Source: Pseudomonadota bacterium | GTDB taxonomy: Bacteria; Pseudomonadota; Alphaproteobacteria; Rhizobiales; Xanthobacteraceae | DNA length: 64,000 nucleotides | Assembly: GCA_023422775.1 (NCBI GenBank) | Contig: JAFAGM010000091.1 | Span: 62,001-126,000 of the forward strand | Direction: 5' to 3' | Shown: in pieces, positions 17,500 to 24,431 of the stretch | Position numbering within the stretch: position 1 is the stretch's first letter | How the letters are laid out: every line of letters starts with the position of its first letter | The notes under the pieces: model-generated | Databases searched by the model: none | Seen by the model: the letters and a program-made list of their open reading frames with translations, nothing else | What the model was told of the DNA's origin: nothing | Translations under genes and position numbers: made by a program

Positions 17500-17517
17500 C
17501 CATACAGAACTGTATGG
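17500..17517. promoter_or_regulatory. palindromic operator, site 1 (TetR type)
   Basis: CCATACAG-AA-CTGTATGG is an 8+2+8 perfect palindrome, 10 bases upstream of the start of the small membrane protein gene. A second, related palindrome lies 43 bp away near the TetR start. Confidence 0.6.
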
Positions 17518-17542
17518 TTATGCGCCGCATCCTGGCACTTGT

Positions 17543-17560
17543 CAATACACTGGTGTATGG
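17543..17560. promoter_or_regulatory. palindromic operator, site 2 (TetR type)
   Basis: CAATACAC-TG-GTGTATGG has the same architecture and core (ATAC-N4-GTAT) as site 1, with one arm mismatch. It ends 7 bases before the TetR start codon, so binding would block the tetR promoter or ribosome access. This arrangement is typical of autoregulation. Confidence 0.6.
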
Positions 17561-17567
17561 TAACCGG

Positions 17568-18119
17568 ATGCGCGGAAGGAACACGAACGATCAGCTCTCG
17601 GCCGGGGACTGGCTCGACCAGGGCCTCAAAACGCTCGCCAAGGACGGCTTTACGGCGCTAAAGGCCGAGCCGCTGGCGAAAACGATGGGCGTTTCGCGCG
17701 GCAGCTTCTATTGGCATTTCGCCGATATCGCCGCCTACCACGCCGCGGTCCTCGCACGCTGGCACGAGGTCGCCGCCGAGCAGATCATCGCCAATGTCGA
17801 GGCGGTGTCGAACGACGAGAACCCGCTCGCGGTGCTGCTGCGCCGGGTGTTCAGCGAGAGGCTGACGCTGGAGCGCGCGGTCCGGACCTGGGCCAGTGTC
17901 GATCCCGCGGCCCGCACCGCCGTGCAGGCCATCGACCGGCGCCGGCTCGGCTACGTCGAAAACCTGCTGGCGCAGAGCGGGCTGTCCGCGGAACTCGCCC
18001 GCGCCCGCGCCCAAATTCTCTATTGGGCGTTTCTCGGCTTTGCGCTATCGGATCAGCCATTGTCGAAAGCGCGCCAGCAGGCCGTGCTCGACGAACTGCT
18101 GCGGATCGCTGCATCGTGA
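17568..18119 (+). CDS. TetR/AcrR family transcriptional regulator
   Basis: This 183-aa protein has a TetR_N helix-turn-helix: DWLDQGLKTLAKDGFTALKAEPLAKTMGVSRGSFYWHFADIAAYHAAVL, with the characteristic SRGSFYWHF recognition-helix end. A helical ligand-binding domain completes it. ATG 17568 is chosen because the family starts about 10 residues before the first helix. The longer frame reaches back over the neighbouring gene. Two 18-bp palindromes lie in the divergent promoter region, implying autoregulation and control of the small membrane protein. Its ligand is unknown. Confidence 0.9.
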   Translation: MRGRNTNDQLSAGDWLDQGLKTLAKDGFTALKAEPLAKTMGVSRGSFYWHFADIAAYHAAVLARWHEVAAEQIIANVEAVSNDENPLAVLLRRVFSERLTLERAVRTWASVDPAARTAVQAIDRRRLGYVENLLAQSGLSAELARARAQILYWAFLGFALSDQPLSKARQQAVLDELLRIAAS

Positions 18120-18168
18120 TACGCGGCGATCGATCATGCCAGGCACCGCCGTCCGCCGGAGACCGAAG

Positions 18169-18366
18169 ATGAACGCCACGCCCGAACGCCTCGACAGCAC
18201 CGTCGATCCGAAGCTGCTCGAAATCCTGGTGTGCCCGGTGACCAAGGGTCCGCTCGAATTCGATTCGACGCGGCAGGAGTTGATCTCTCGCTCGGCCAAG
18301 CTTGCCTATCCCATCCGCGACGGCATCCCGATCATGCTGCCGGAAGAGGCAAGGAAGATCGAGTGA
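18169..18366 (+). CDS. Trm112 family protein (COG2835)
   Basis: This 65-aa protein has the Trm112-like fold signature LLEILVCPVTKGPLEF...ELISRSAKLAYPIRDGIPIMLPEEARKI. Eukaryotic Trm112 activates several methyltransferases; bacterial members are small, of unproven function, and often sit beside lipid A or ubiquinone-pathway genes. Only one cysteine remains of the zinc knuckle, as usual in this bacterial subgroup. ATG 18169 follows cggagaccga. An upstream in-frame ATG at 18136 would add 11 residues. Confidence 0.85.
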   Translation: MNATPERLDSTVDPKLLEILVCPVTKGPLEFDSTRQELISRSAKLAYPIRDGIPIMLPEEARKIE

Positions 18367-18390
18367 TAAAGGTGGGGCGCTGCTCCAACC

Positions 18391-18466
18391 GTCATTGCGA
18401 GCGAAGCGAAGCAATCCATCTCTCCTCACGCGCTGAAGCATGGATTGCTTCGCTGCGCTCGCAATG
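18391..18466. repeat. palindromic repeat, 'gtcattgcgagcg' family, copy 1
   Basis: The element runs from gtcattgcgagcgaagcgaa to ttgctTCGCTGCGCTCGCAA. The inner halves gcaatccat and atggattgc also pair. Further copies are at 35128-35210 and 42091-42203. It lies between the convergent Trm112 and UbiH-type genes. Confidence 0.8.
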
Positions 18467-18481
18467 GCGAGCCCGGGTGCT

Positions 18482-19702
18482 CTACAACGCCTCGCCCTTC
18501 AGCAGCCGCGGCACCTCGCCCGATAGTCCGGCGGCCTGGCGGATGAACATGCTCTTCAGCGGCGGCGCGCGATCGACGAGACCAAGACCGATATCGCGCA
18601 CGGTGCGCAGCAAGGTCGATTCGTTCGAGAACAGGAAGTTCAGCGAATTGGTGGCGAGCCCCATCGCCATGGTGTCGAAGCGCCGCCAGCGCTGATAGCG
18701 GTCGAGCACGTCGGCCTGCCCGGGATCCATGCCGAGCCGCGCCGCATCGACCACGACTTCCGCCAGCGCCGCGACGTCCTTCAACCCCATGTTGAGGCCC
18801 TGCCCCGCGATCGGATGAATCACATGCGCGGCGTCGCCGACCAGCGCCAGCCGCTCCGCGATGAACGAGCGCGCGACGAAATAGCCGAGCGGAAACGCCC
18901 GCGGCTTGTCGAGCGCCTTGATCTCGCCGAGATGCAGCCCGAAGCGGCGTTCGAGTTCGCCGTGAAACTCATCTTCGCCGAGCGCGGTGATGCGCGCCGC
19001 TTCGGTGCGGTTCTCGGTCCACACCAGCGAAGAACGCTTGCCGGTCAGCGGCAGGATCGCGAAGGGACCCGCGGGAAGGAAATGCTCCTCGGCGCGACCG
19101 TGATGATCGCGCTCATGGCCGACGGTCACCACGATGCCGGATTGATCGTACTCCCAGCCGTGGGTTGCGATGCCGGCGCGCTCGCGCAGTTTCGAGCGCG
19201 CACCATCGGCGGCGACCAGCAGGCTTGCCTCGACGACGTCGCCATTGGCGAGCGTCACGGTGACGCCGTCGGCGCGCGCATCGTAGCTGGAGACCGCCGT
19301 GGCGCGGAGATCGATGCCGTCGGCCTCGGCGCGGGCAACCAGCGCGTCGATCAGGCGGCGGTTCTCGACCATATGCGCGAAGGGCTCTCCGGGTTCGACA
19401 TCGCCTGCAAACGTCAGGAACACCGGACGGGTGGCGTCCTCCAGTCGGGAATCGGTGACGACCATGTCCGTTATCGGCTGGGAATCGGCTGCGACCTGAT
19501 CCCAGACGCCGAGCGCCTCGAACAGCCGCCGGCAGGCAGCCACGATGGCGGTCGCGCGCGGATCGCGGCTCGGCCGCAAAGCCAGCGCCGGATCTGCCAC
19601 GACAACGGGAATCTCGGGCCCAAGGCCCTGGCGGAACGCCAGCGCGAGCGCCAGCCCTGCAAATGCGCCGCCGCAGATGACTATGCTTCGCTGTGCCGCC
19701 AT
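18482..19702 (-). CDS. UbiH/UbiF/COQ6 family FAD-dependent hydroxylase
   Basis: This 406-aa flavin monooxygenase of the ubiquinone hydroxylase family has the N-terminal dinucleotide motif VICGGAFAGLALALAF, the middle DG-type motif LLVAADGARSKLRE and the C-terminal FAD/ribityl motif LVGDAAHVIHPIAGQGLNMGLKD. This last motif, with GQGLN, is specific to the Ubi/COQ6 group. It hydroxylates the benzoquinone ring during ubiquinone synthesis. Alphaproteobacteria often use a single UbiL/UbiM-like enzyme for more than one ring position, and which one this is cannot be read here. Confidence 0.87.
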   Translation of the reverse strand: MAAQRSIVICGGAFAGLALALAFRQGLGPEIPVVVADPALALRPSRDPRATAIVAACRRLFEALGVWDQVAADSQPITDMVVTDSRLEDATRPVFLTFAGDVEPGEPFAHMVENRRLIDALVARAEADGIDLRATAVSSYDARADGVTVTLANGDVVEASLLVAADGARSKLRERAGIATHGWEYDQSGIVVTVGHERDHHGRAEEHFLPAGPFAILPLTGKRSSLVWTENRTEAARITALGEDEFHGELERRFGLHLGEIKALDKPRAFPLGYFVARSFIAERLALVGDAAHVIHPIAGQGLNMGLKDVAALAEVVVDAARLGMDPGQADVLDRYQRWRRFDTMAMGLATNSLNFLFSNESTLLRTVRDIGLGLVDRAPPLKSMFIRQAAGLSGEVPRLLKGEAL

Positions 19703-19805
19703 GCGATCCTTACCCGGTTACGCTGTCACACCAGACGAGACTTGCTACCTGATAATAGCTGGGCGAAACAGGGCCCTGAAACAAGGTACTTAACCGTCAT
19801 GGATC

Positions 19806-19887
19806 GTCATTCCGGGGCGACACATAGTGTGTCGAACCCGGAATCTCGAGTTTCCGGGTTCGATGCTCCGCATCGCCCCGGAATGAC
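19806..19887. repeat. palindromic repeat, 'gtcattccggggcga' family
   Basis: Perfect 15-bp terminal arms GTCATTCCGGGGCGA (19806-19820) and TCGCCCCGGAATGAC (19873-19887) enclose inner halves aacccggaatctcgag and tttccgggttcgatg. It lies in the divergent gap between the UbiH-type gene and tesB. Confidence 0.85.
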
Positions 19888-19908
19888 CGGAAGATTGAAA
19901 GCGCCGCC

Positions 19909-20769
19909 ATGTCCAAAGGCCTTATCGACCTGATCTCAATCCTCGATCTGGAGCCGATCGAGGTTAACCTGTTCCGCGGCAACAGCCCGAAGACGAGCTG
20001 GCAGCGGGTGTTCGGCGGACAGGTGATCGGACAGGCGATGGTGGCGGCGTGCCGCACCGTCGAGGGCCGGCTGCCGCATTCGCTGCATTGCTACTTCATC
20101 CTGCCGGGCGACCCCCAGATTCCGATCATCTACGAGGTCGAGCGGCTGCGCGACGGCAGGAGCTATTCGACGCGGCGCGTCACCGCGATCCAGCACGGCA
20201 ACGCCATCTTCTCCATCATGGTTTCATTTCATGCCGAGGAGGAAGGCGCATTCGACCATCAGGACAAGATGCCGGACGTACCGCCGCCGGAGAAGCTCAC
20301 CGCCGAGGAAATCGCCAAGCAGCCGATGTTCAAGGAGATGCCGGACTTCATCCGCCGCTATTACGAATCCGACCGTCCGATCGAGCTGCGCCCGGTCGAA
20401 CTCGGCCGCTATTTCGGCCAGAAGATCGACGACGGACGGATCAATGTCTGGATTCGCACGGCTGCGAAGCTGCCCGACGATCCGGCGCTGCATATGTGTG
20501 CGCTGGCCTACGCGTCGGATTTTTCGCTGCTCGATGCGATCATGGCGCGCTACGGCCGCACGCTGTTCGACAAGCGCATGATGCCGGCGAGCCTCGATCA
20601 CGCGATGTGGTTTCACCGGCCGTTCCGCGCCGACGAATGGCTGCTGTACGCGCAGGATTCGCCCAGCGCGCAGGGCGGCCGCGGATTGACCCGCGGCCTG
20701 ATCTTCAAGCCCGACGGCACGCTGGTGGCATCCGTTGCCCAGGAAGGCTCGGTGCGCCAGCGCAAGTGA
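19909..20769 (+). CDS. tesB: acyl-CoA thioesterase II
   Basis: This 286-aa double-hotdog thioesterase hydrolyses medium- and long-chain acyl-CoA to free fatty acids. The first hotdog has WQRVFGGQVIGQAMVAA (residues about 27-43); SMVSFHAEE and the C-terminal DHAMWFHRPFRADEWLLYAQDSP hold conserved catalytic-site residues, including the Asp of the second hotdog. Length fits E. coli TesB (286 aa). It starts 21 bases after a palindromic repeat, so its promoter must overlap or precede that repeat. Confidence 0.92.
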   Translation: MSKGLIDLISILDLEPIEVNLFRGNSPKTSWQRVFGGQVIGQAMVAACRTVEGRLPHSLHCYFILPGDPQIPIIYEVERLRDGRSYSTRRVTAIQHGNAIFSIMVSFHAEEEGAFDHQDKMPDVPPPEKLTAEEIAKQPMFKEMPDFIRRYYESDRPIELRPVELGRYFGQKIDDGRINVWIRTAAKLPDDPALHMCALAYASDFSLLDAIMARYGRTLFDKRMMPASLDHAMWFHRPFRADEWLLYAQDSPSAQGGRGLTRGLIFKPDGTLVASVAQEGSVRQRK

Positions 20770-20788
20770 CGCTCCGGATTCTCGCTTT

Positions 20789-20860
20789 GACGCGTTTTCT
20801 TAACACGAACCGGCGTCCACCCCGAATCAAGTCCGGGGCAGGCTTTCGCTGGAAAACGCT
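20789..20860. repeat. 'gacgcgttttc' palindromic element with an apparent internal insertion
   Basis: The ends gacgcgttttc and ggaaaacgct are inverted. The middle contains aaccggcgtccac and then ccccgaatcaagtccgggg. The shorter relative at 32676-32722 lacks this GC palindrome, so about 22 bp look inserted here. It lies between convergent genes. Confidence 0.65.
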
Positions 20861-20862
20861 AT

Positions 20863-21756
20863 TCAAGCGTCCGCGTGCGCGCCTCTCTCGGCCAGAACGG
20901 TCTGCGACGCCAGCCACTGTGACATCCATCGATACACCCACGGTATCGGAATGATGAAGATGCTGGCGACTGCGGCCACGATCGCGCGCCACAGGAACTC
21001 CAGGCCGCTGCCGATGAAGAGCACTTCACGCCGCGTGCCCTGGATGTTCCGGCAAAACCACCGCAGCCAGGCGGTGTAAACCCACGCCCAGCCAATGATG
21101 GTGATCACGGAGATGGCCGCAAGAATGGTCCAGCCGAGGTAGGCCCAGACCGAGCCGGAGAAACTGAGCCCGAGCGGCTGACCGCTGGACGCGAGGTTCG
21201 CGATGAACCATTTGAGAAACAGCCAGTAGAAGGCCATCTGAACGAGGATCATCAGATTGCTGAGCAGCTCGCTGCCGATCATGCCGACGGCAATCATGAG
21301 AACGACCAGACCGAAAAACCAGGGAATGATCGTCATCGCCTGGCCTTCGAAGCTCATGTTCGGCCGTCCCGGAACCTGGACGCACGGGACGATCCACTTG
21401 GTGTACCAAACCAGTACCCATGGAGCCGGGATGACGAGGATGAGGCCGATCACGAGAACAAGGCTGCGCCAGGTAAACTCCAGGATTTCGAAATCGATCG
21501 ACAGCGGACCTCCGCTATAGCTCCCCGAGGCGCCCATCGGCGGCGAACCGCCGGGCTGCTGAATAGAGGGGGGACCCGACCCGCCGGGGACCAGACCTGG
21601 AATCTCGCCCGCCCGCTGCCAGCCCGACATGCCCTCGGTCCAGACCAGCGTATCCTGCCTGACCGTGCCCCGGGTAATGAGGTCGCGCAGCTGGGCCTCG
21701 GGAAATGGGCCCTGTTGCTGGCCGTTGGATGCATAAAACCACAATCGGTTCGACAT
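20863..21756 (-). CDS. GYF-domain (DUF4339) and DUF898-like membrane protein
   Basis: This 297-aa protein has an N-terminal GYF_2 domain (LWFYASNGQQQGPFPEAQLRDLITRG...TLVWTEGMSGWQRAGEIPGL, about residues 1-55). A Gly/Pro/Ser linker follows, then a membrane region with about six helices organised as two repeats of the DUF898 type (FEILEFTWRSLVLVIGLILVIPAPWVLVW; later WTILAAISVITIIGWAWVYTAWLRWF and LEFLWRAIVAAVASIFIIPIPWVYRW). ATG 21756 is chosen because AAGAG precedes it; an upstream in-frame ATG at 21771 lacks such a site. Function unknown. Confidence 0.8.
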   Translation of the reverse strand: MSNRLWFYASNGQQQGPFPEAQLRDLITRGTVRQDTLVWTEGMSGWQRAGEIPGLVPGGSGPPSIQQPGGSPPMGASGSYSGGPLSIDFEILEFTWRSLVLVIGLILVIPAPWVLVWYTKWIVPCVQVPGRPNMSFEGQAMTIIPWFFGLVVLMIAVGMIGSELLSNLMILVQMAFYWLFLKWFIANLASSGQPLGLSFSGSVWAYLGWTILAAISVITIIGWAWVYTAWLRWFCRNIQGTRREVLFIGSGLEFLWRAIVAAVASIFIIPIPWVYRWMSQWLASQTVLAERGAHADA

Positions 21757-21883
21757 ATTATTCTCTTGCATGAAAAATGGGGGAGCCGGCGGAGCGGCTG
21801 GCGGGAAGCCCTATTGTGTCGGACGATCACGTTTCCTGTACAGTGAGCGAACTCACCGGGGCTAAATGTTTTCCCCGAATACC

Positions 21884-21943
21884 TGCAACTTTTTTGTGCC
21901 ATTTGCCCAGAAAGATGCCAGATTTGATTGGCAGCCGAAACGC
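21884..21943 (+). promoter_or_regulatory. weak NtrC-like site and GG-N10-GC element upstream of the first glnK
   Basis: TGCAACTTTTTTGTGCC (21884-21900) resembles the NtrC dyad TGCAC-N6-GGTGCA. TTGG at 21928-21931 with GC at 21942-21943 keeps the sigma54 GG-N10-GC spacing, although the flanking bases match poorly. The distance between the two is shorter than usual, so this is tentative. Confidence 0.3.
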
Positions 21944-22016
21944 GGGCGCGCGGGCCTGCCGGCCGCGCAACCGACACGACTTCTGAATACGACCCACCGG
22001 AAACGAAGGCCTGACC

Positions 22017-22355
22017 ATGAAACTCGTCGTCGCGATCATCAAACCCTTCAAGCTTGACGAGGTGCGCCAGGCGCTGACGGCCATTGGCGTCCACGGCATG
22101 ACGGTGACCGAGGTCAAGGGTTACGGCCGCCAAAAGGGCCACACCGAAATCTATCGCGGCGCCGAGTATGTCGTGAACTTCCTGCCCAAGCTTCGGATCG
22201 AAATCGCAGTTGCGTCCGACATCGCCGAAAAAGCGGTTAGCGTCATCACCGCCAATGCGCGCACCGGCCAGATCGGCGACGGCAAGATCTTTGTCACGCC
22301 GATCGATCACGCAATGAGAATCCGCACCGGCGAGACGGACAGCGACGCGCTCTGA
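22017..22355 (+). CDS. glnK: P-II nitrogen regulatory protein
   Basis: This 112-aa trimeric signal protein senses 2-oxoglutarate, ATP/ADP and, through uridylylation by GlnD, glutamine. The T-loop GRQKGHTEIYRGAEY carries the uridylylated Tyr51, and the C-terminal TGQIGDGKIFVTPIDHAMRIRTGETD is the P-II signature. Located 88 bases upstream of amtB, it would plug that transporter when nitrogen is plentiful. A second glnK-amtB pair follows. Sequence alone does not separate GlnK from GlnB, but linkage to amtB supports GlnK. Confidence 0.95.
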   Translation: MKLVVAIIKPFKLDEVRQALTAIGVHGMTVTEVKGYGRQKGHTEIYRGAEYVVNFLPKLRIEIAVASDIAEKAVSVITANARTGQIGDGKIFVTPIDHAMRIRTGETDSDAL

Positions 22356-22443
22356 GGCTTCGATACTTCAAGGCGCGACGGCAGCGATGGCCGTCGCGCA
22401 AATCAAGACAAGTCAAGAAACGACGACACGCCGGGGGAATTCC

Positions 22444-23751
22444 ATGGGGGCACTATCGTATCGTGCAGCGAGCAATGCTGCGCTCGCCGTTCTTGCTGCG
22501 AACTTCCTGCTGACGACGCCGGCTTCTGCCGAAACAACTGCAATCAGCCCCGCCGACACCGCCTGGATGATCGTCGCCACTGCGCTGGTGCTGATGATGA
22601 CGATACCGGGCCTGGCGCTGTTCTATTCCGGCATGGTGCGCAAGAAGAACGTGCTGGCGACGATGGCGCAAAGCCTCGCTGCCGTTGCGATGATCTCGAT
22701 CCTCTGGGTGATGTTCGGCTATTCGCTGGCGTTCGTCGGCGACGGCCCCTGGATCGGCACGCTCGATCGCTGGTTCCTGATCGGGATGACGATGGACAGC
22801 GTCAACCCGGCGGCAAAGACCATCCCGGAAGCGCTTTTCATGCTGTACCAGATGACGTTTGCGATCATCACGGTGGCGCTGGTCGCAGGCGCCGTGGCCG
22901 ACCGGATGCGGTTTTCGGCCTATCTGCTGTTCTCGGTCGGCTGGTTCATGTTTGCCTATCTGCCGCTCGCGCACTGGGTTTGGGGCGGCGGCTTTCTCGC
23001 GACCATGGGCGTGCTGGATTTTGCCGGCGGTCTCGTCGTCCATCTTTCCGCCGGCGTCGGCGGGCTGGTTGCGGCCAGAGTGTTGGGCCGGCGTCACGGC
23101 TATGGCAGCGAGAACCTCGCGCCGTTCGACCTGTCGCTTGCGGTAATGGGCACCGGATTGCTGTGGGTCGGCTGGTTCGGCTTCAACGGCGGATCGGCGC
23201 TGGGTGCGAACTCGCGCGCCGTGATGGCGATCACCGCAACGCATCTTGCGGCCTGCGCCGGCGCACTGACGTGGGGTGCGATCGAATGGGCGACGCGCCG
23301 CAAGCCGTCCGTGCTCGGAATGATTTCCGGGGCGATCGCAGGCCTCGGAACGATCACGCCGGCTTCGGGCTTTGTCGCGCCCTGGCATGGCGTCATCATC
23401 GGCGTGGCGGCAGGGACGCTCTGCTTCTGGGCCTGCACCTGGCTCAAGCTGCGATTGCAGTATGACGATTCGCTCGACGTGTTCGGCGTCCACGGCATCG
23501 GTGGCTTGACCGGCACGCTGCTTGCCGGCGTGTTCGCGGTGAGCGCGATTGGCGGCACCGCCGGCCTGCTCGAAGGCAACACGCAGCAGGTGCTGATCCA
23601 GTTCTACGGCGTCGCCGCCACATTGATCTGGACCGGCGGCGTCACCTTCGTACTGCTCAAACTGGTGAGCGTGTTCGTGCCGCTTCGGGTGTCGCTGCAG
23701 CAGGAAATGGAAGGCCTCGACATCTCGCAGCATGGCGAAGCGCTGCAATAG
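22444..23751 (+). CDS. amtB: ammonium transporter, first copy
   Basis: This 435-aa Amt/MEP channel conducts NH4+/NH3 across the inner membrane. It has a cleavable-looking leader MGALSYRAASNAALAVLAANFLLTTPASA and eleven expected transmembrane helices. Signatures are ALVLMMTIPGLALFYSGMVRKKN, DFAGGLVVHLSAGVGGLVAARVLG (with the first pore histidine of the family region) and DVFGVHGIGGLTGTLLAGVFA. ATG 22444 follows ccgggggaat; an in-frame ATG at 22387 would lengthen the leader implausibly. It is cotranscribed with the glnK upstream. It is more divergent from the second copy than the two glnK genes are from each other. Confidence 0.94.
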   Translation: MGALSYRAASNAALAVLAANFLLTTPASAETTAISPADTAWMIVATALVLMMTIPGLALFYSGMVRKKNVLATMAQSLAAVAMISILWVMFGYSLAFVGDGPWIGTLDRWFLIGMTMDSVNPAAKTIPEALFMLYQMTFAIITVALVAGAVADRMRFSAYLLFSVGWFMFAYLPLAHWVWGGGFLATMGVLDFAGGLVVHLSAGVGGLVAARVLGRRHGYGSENLAPFDLSLAVMGTGLLWVGWFGFNGGSALGANSRAVMAITATHLAACAGALTWGAIEWATRRKPSVLGMISGAIAGLGTITPASGFVAPWHGVIIGVAAGTLCFWACTWLKLRLQYDDSLDVFGVHGIGGLTGTLLAGVFAVSAIGGTAGLLEGNTQQVLIQFYGVAATLIWTGGVTFVLLKLVSVFVPLRVSLQQEMEGLDISQHGEALQ

Positions 23752-24056
23752 CTCCTCACCAAAATACCGCGCTTCCTGCCTGACTGCTGGGCAGGAATAT
23801 GGTCGGAGTCAGGCGCGCCCATGATTTGGGCACGCGTGCCCATCGCTTAGGCGCGACCGAATGGCGCAGGATCGGGCAATCCCCGCCAGGCACGAAAAGG
23901 GCCGCATTCATAGTCCGTTAGGCAACGCCCCCGATCTGGCACGGCATTTGATTCTAAGGGTCCCGGCTGTGCCCGCGAAGCGAACCTCTCCGCGTGGTGA
24001 ACCTCAGTCGAGAACGCCCGGTCTGTCTGAGCCGGGCCCAAGCGGGGATAGGACCC
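23752..24056 (+). promoter_or_regulatory. intergenic control region between the two glnK-amtB modules
   Basis: The region starts with an 8-bp stem TTCCTGCC/GGCAGGAA (23773-23780 and 23790-23797) that may end the first unit, although no T-run follows. Overlapping dyads GCCCA-TGATT-TGGGC (23817-23831) and TGGGCACGCGTGCCCA (23827-23842) could be NtrC enhancer sites. They lie about 95-120 bases upstream of a sigma54-like promoter at 23937-23952. Confidence 0.45.
23937..23952 (+). promoter_or_regulatory. candidate sigma54 promoter for the second glnK-amtB unit
   Basis: TGGCAC-GGCAT-TTGAT matches the -24/-12 consensus TGGCAC-N5-TTGCW except for one base in the -12 element (GA for GC). It is about 105 bases upstream of the glnK start and downstream of dyads suited to NtrC. 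This fits nitrogen-limitation control known for glnK-amtB. Confidence 0.5.
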
Positions 24057-24395
24057 ATGAAAATTGTTATGGCGATCATCAAGCCATTCAAGCTCGAAGA
24101 AGTCCGCGATGCCCTGACCGCCATTGGCGTTCATGGTCTCACGGTGACGGAAGTCAAAGGCTATGGCCGGCAGAAAGGTCATACCGAAATCTATCGCGGC
24201 GCCGAATACGCCGTGAGTTTCCTGCCCAAGATCAAGATCGAGGTCGCCGTCGCCTCGGACCAGGTCGACAAGACCATCGACGCCATCACTTCCGCAGCCA
24301 AAACCGGACAGATCGGCGACGGCAAGATCTTCGTCATCAACCTCGACCATGCGGTTCGCATCCGCACCGGCGAGGCGGATGCCGCAGCCCTCTGA
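24057..24395 (+). CDS. glnK: P-II nitrogen regulatory protein, second copy
   Basis: This 112-aa P-II protein is nearly identical in layout to the first (T-loop GRQKGHTEIYRGAEYAVSF with Tyr51; TGQIGDGKIFVINLDHAVRIRTGEAD). ATG 24057 is chosen because it gives the exact family N terminus MKIVMAIIKPFKLEEV; an in-frame GTG at 23994 would add 21 unrelated residues. It is followed after 36 bases by its own amtB. With a sigma54-like promoter upstream it is probably induced by nitrogen limitation. Confidence 0.95.
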   Translation: MKIVMAIIKPFKLEEVRDALTAIGVHGLTVTEVKGYGRQKGHTEIYRGAEYAVSFLPKIKIEVAVASDQVDKTIDAITSAAKTGQIGDGKIFVINLDHAVRIRTGEADAAAL

Positions 24396-24431
24396 TTTCG
24401 CGCTCAACCCGACCACTCAGGAGTAAGATCA

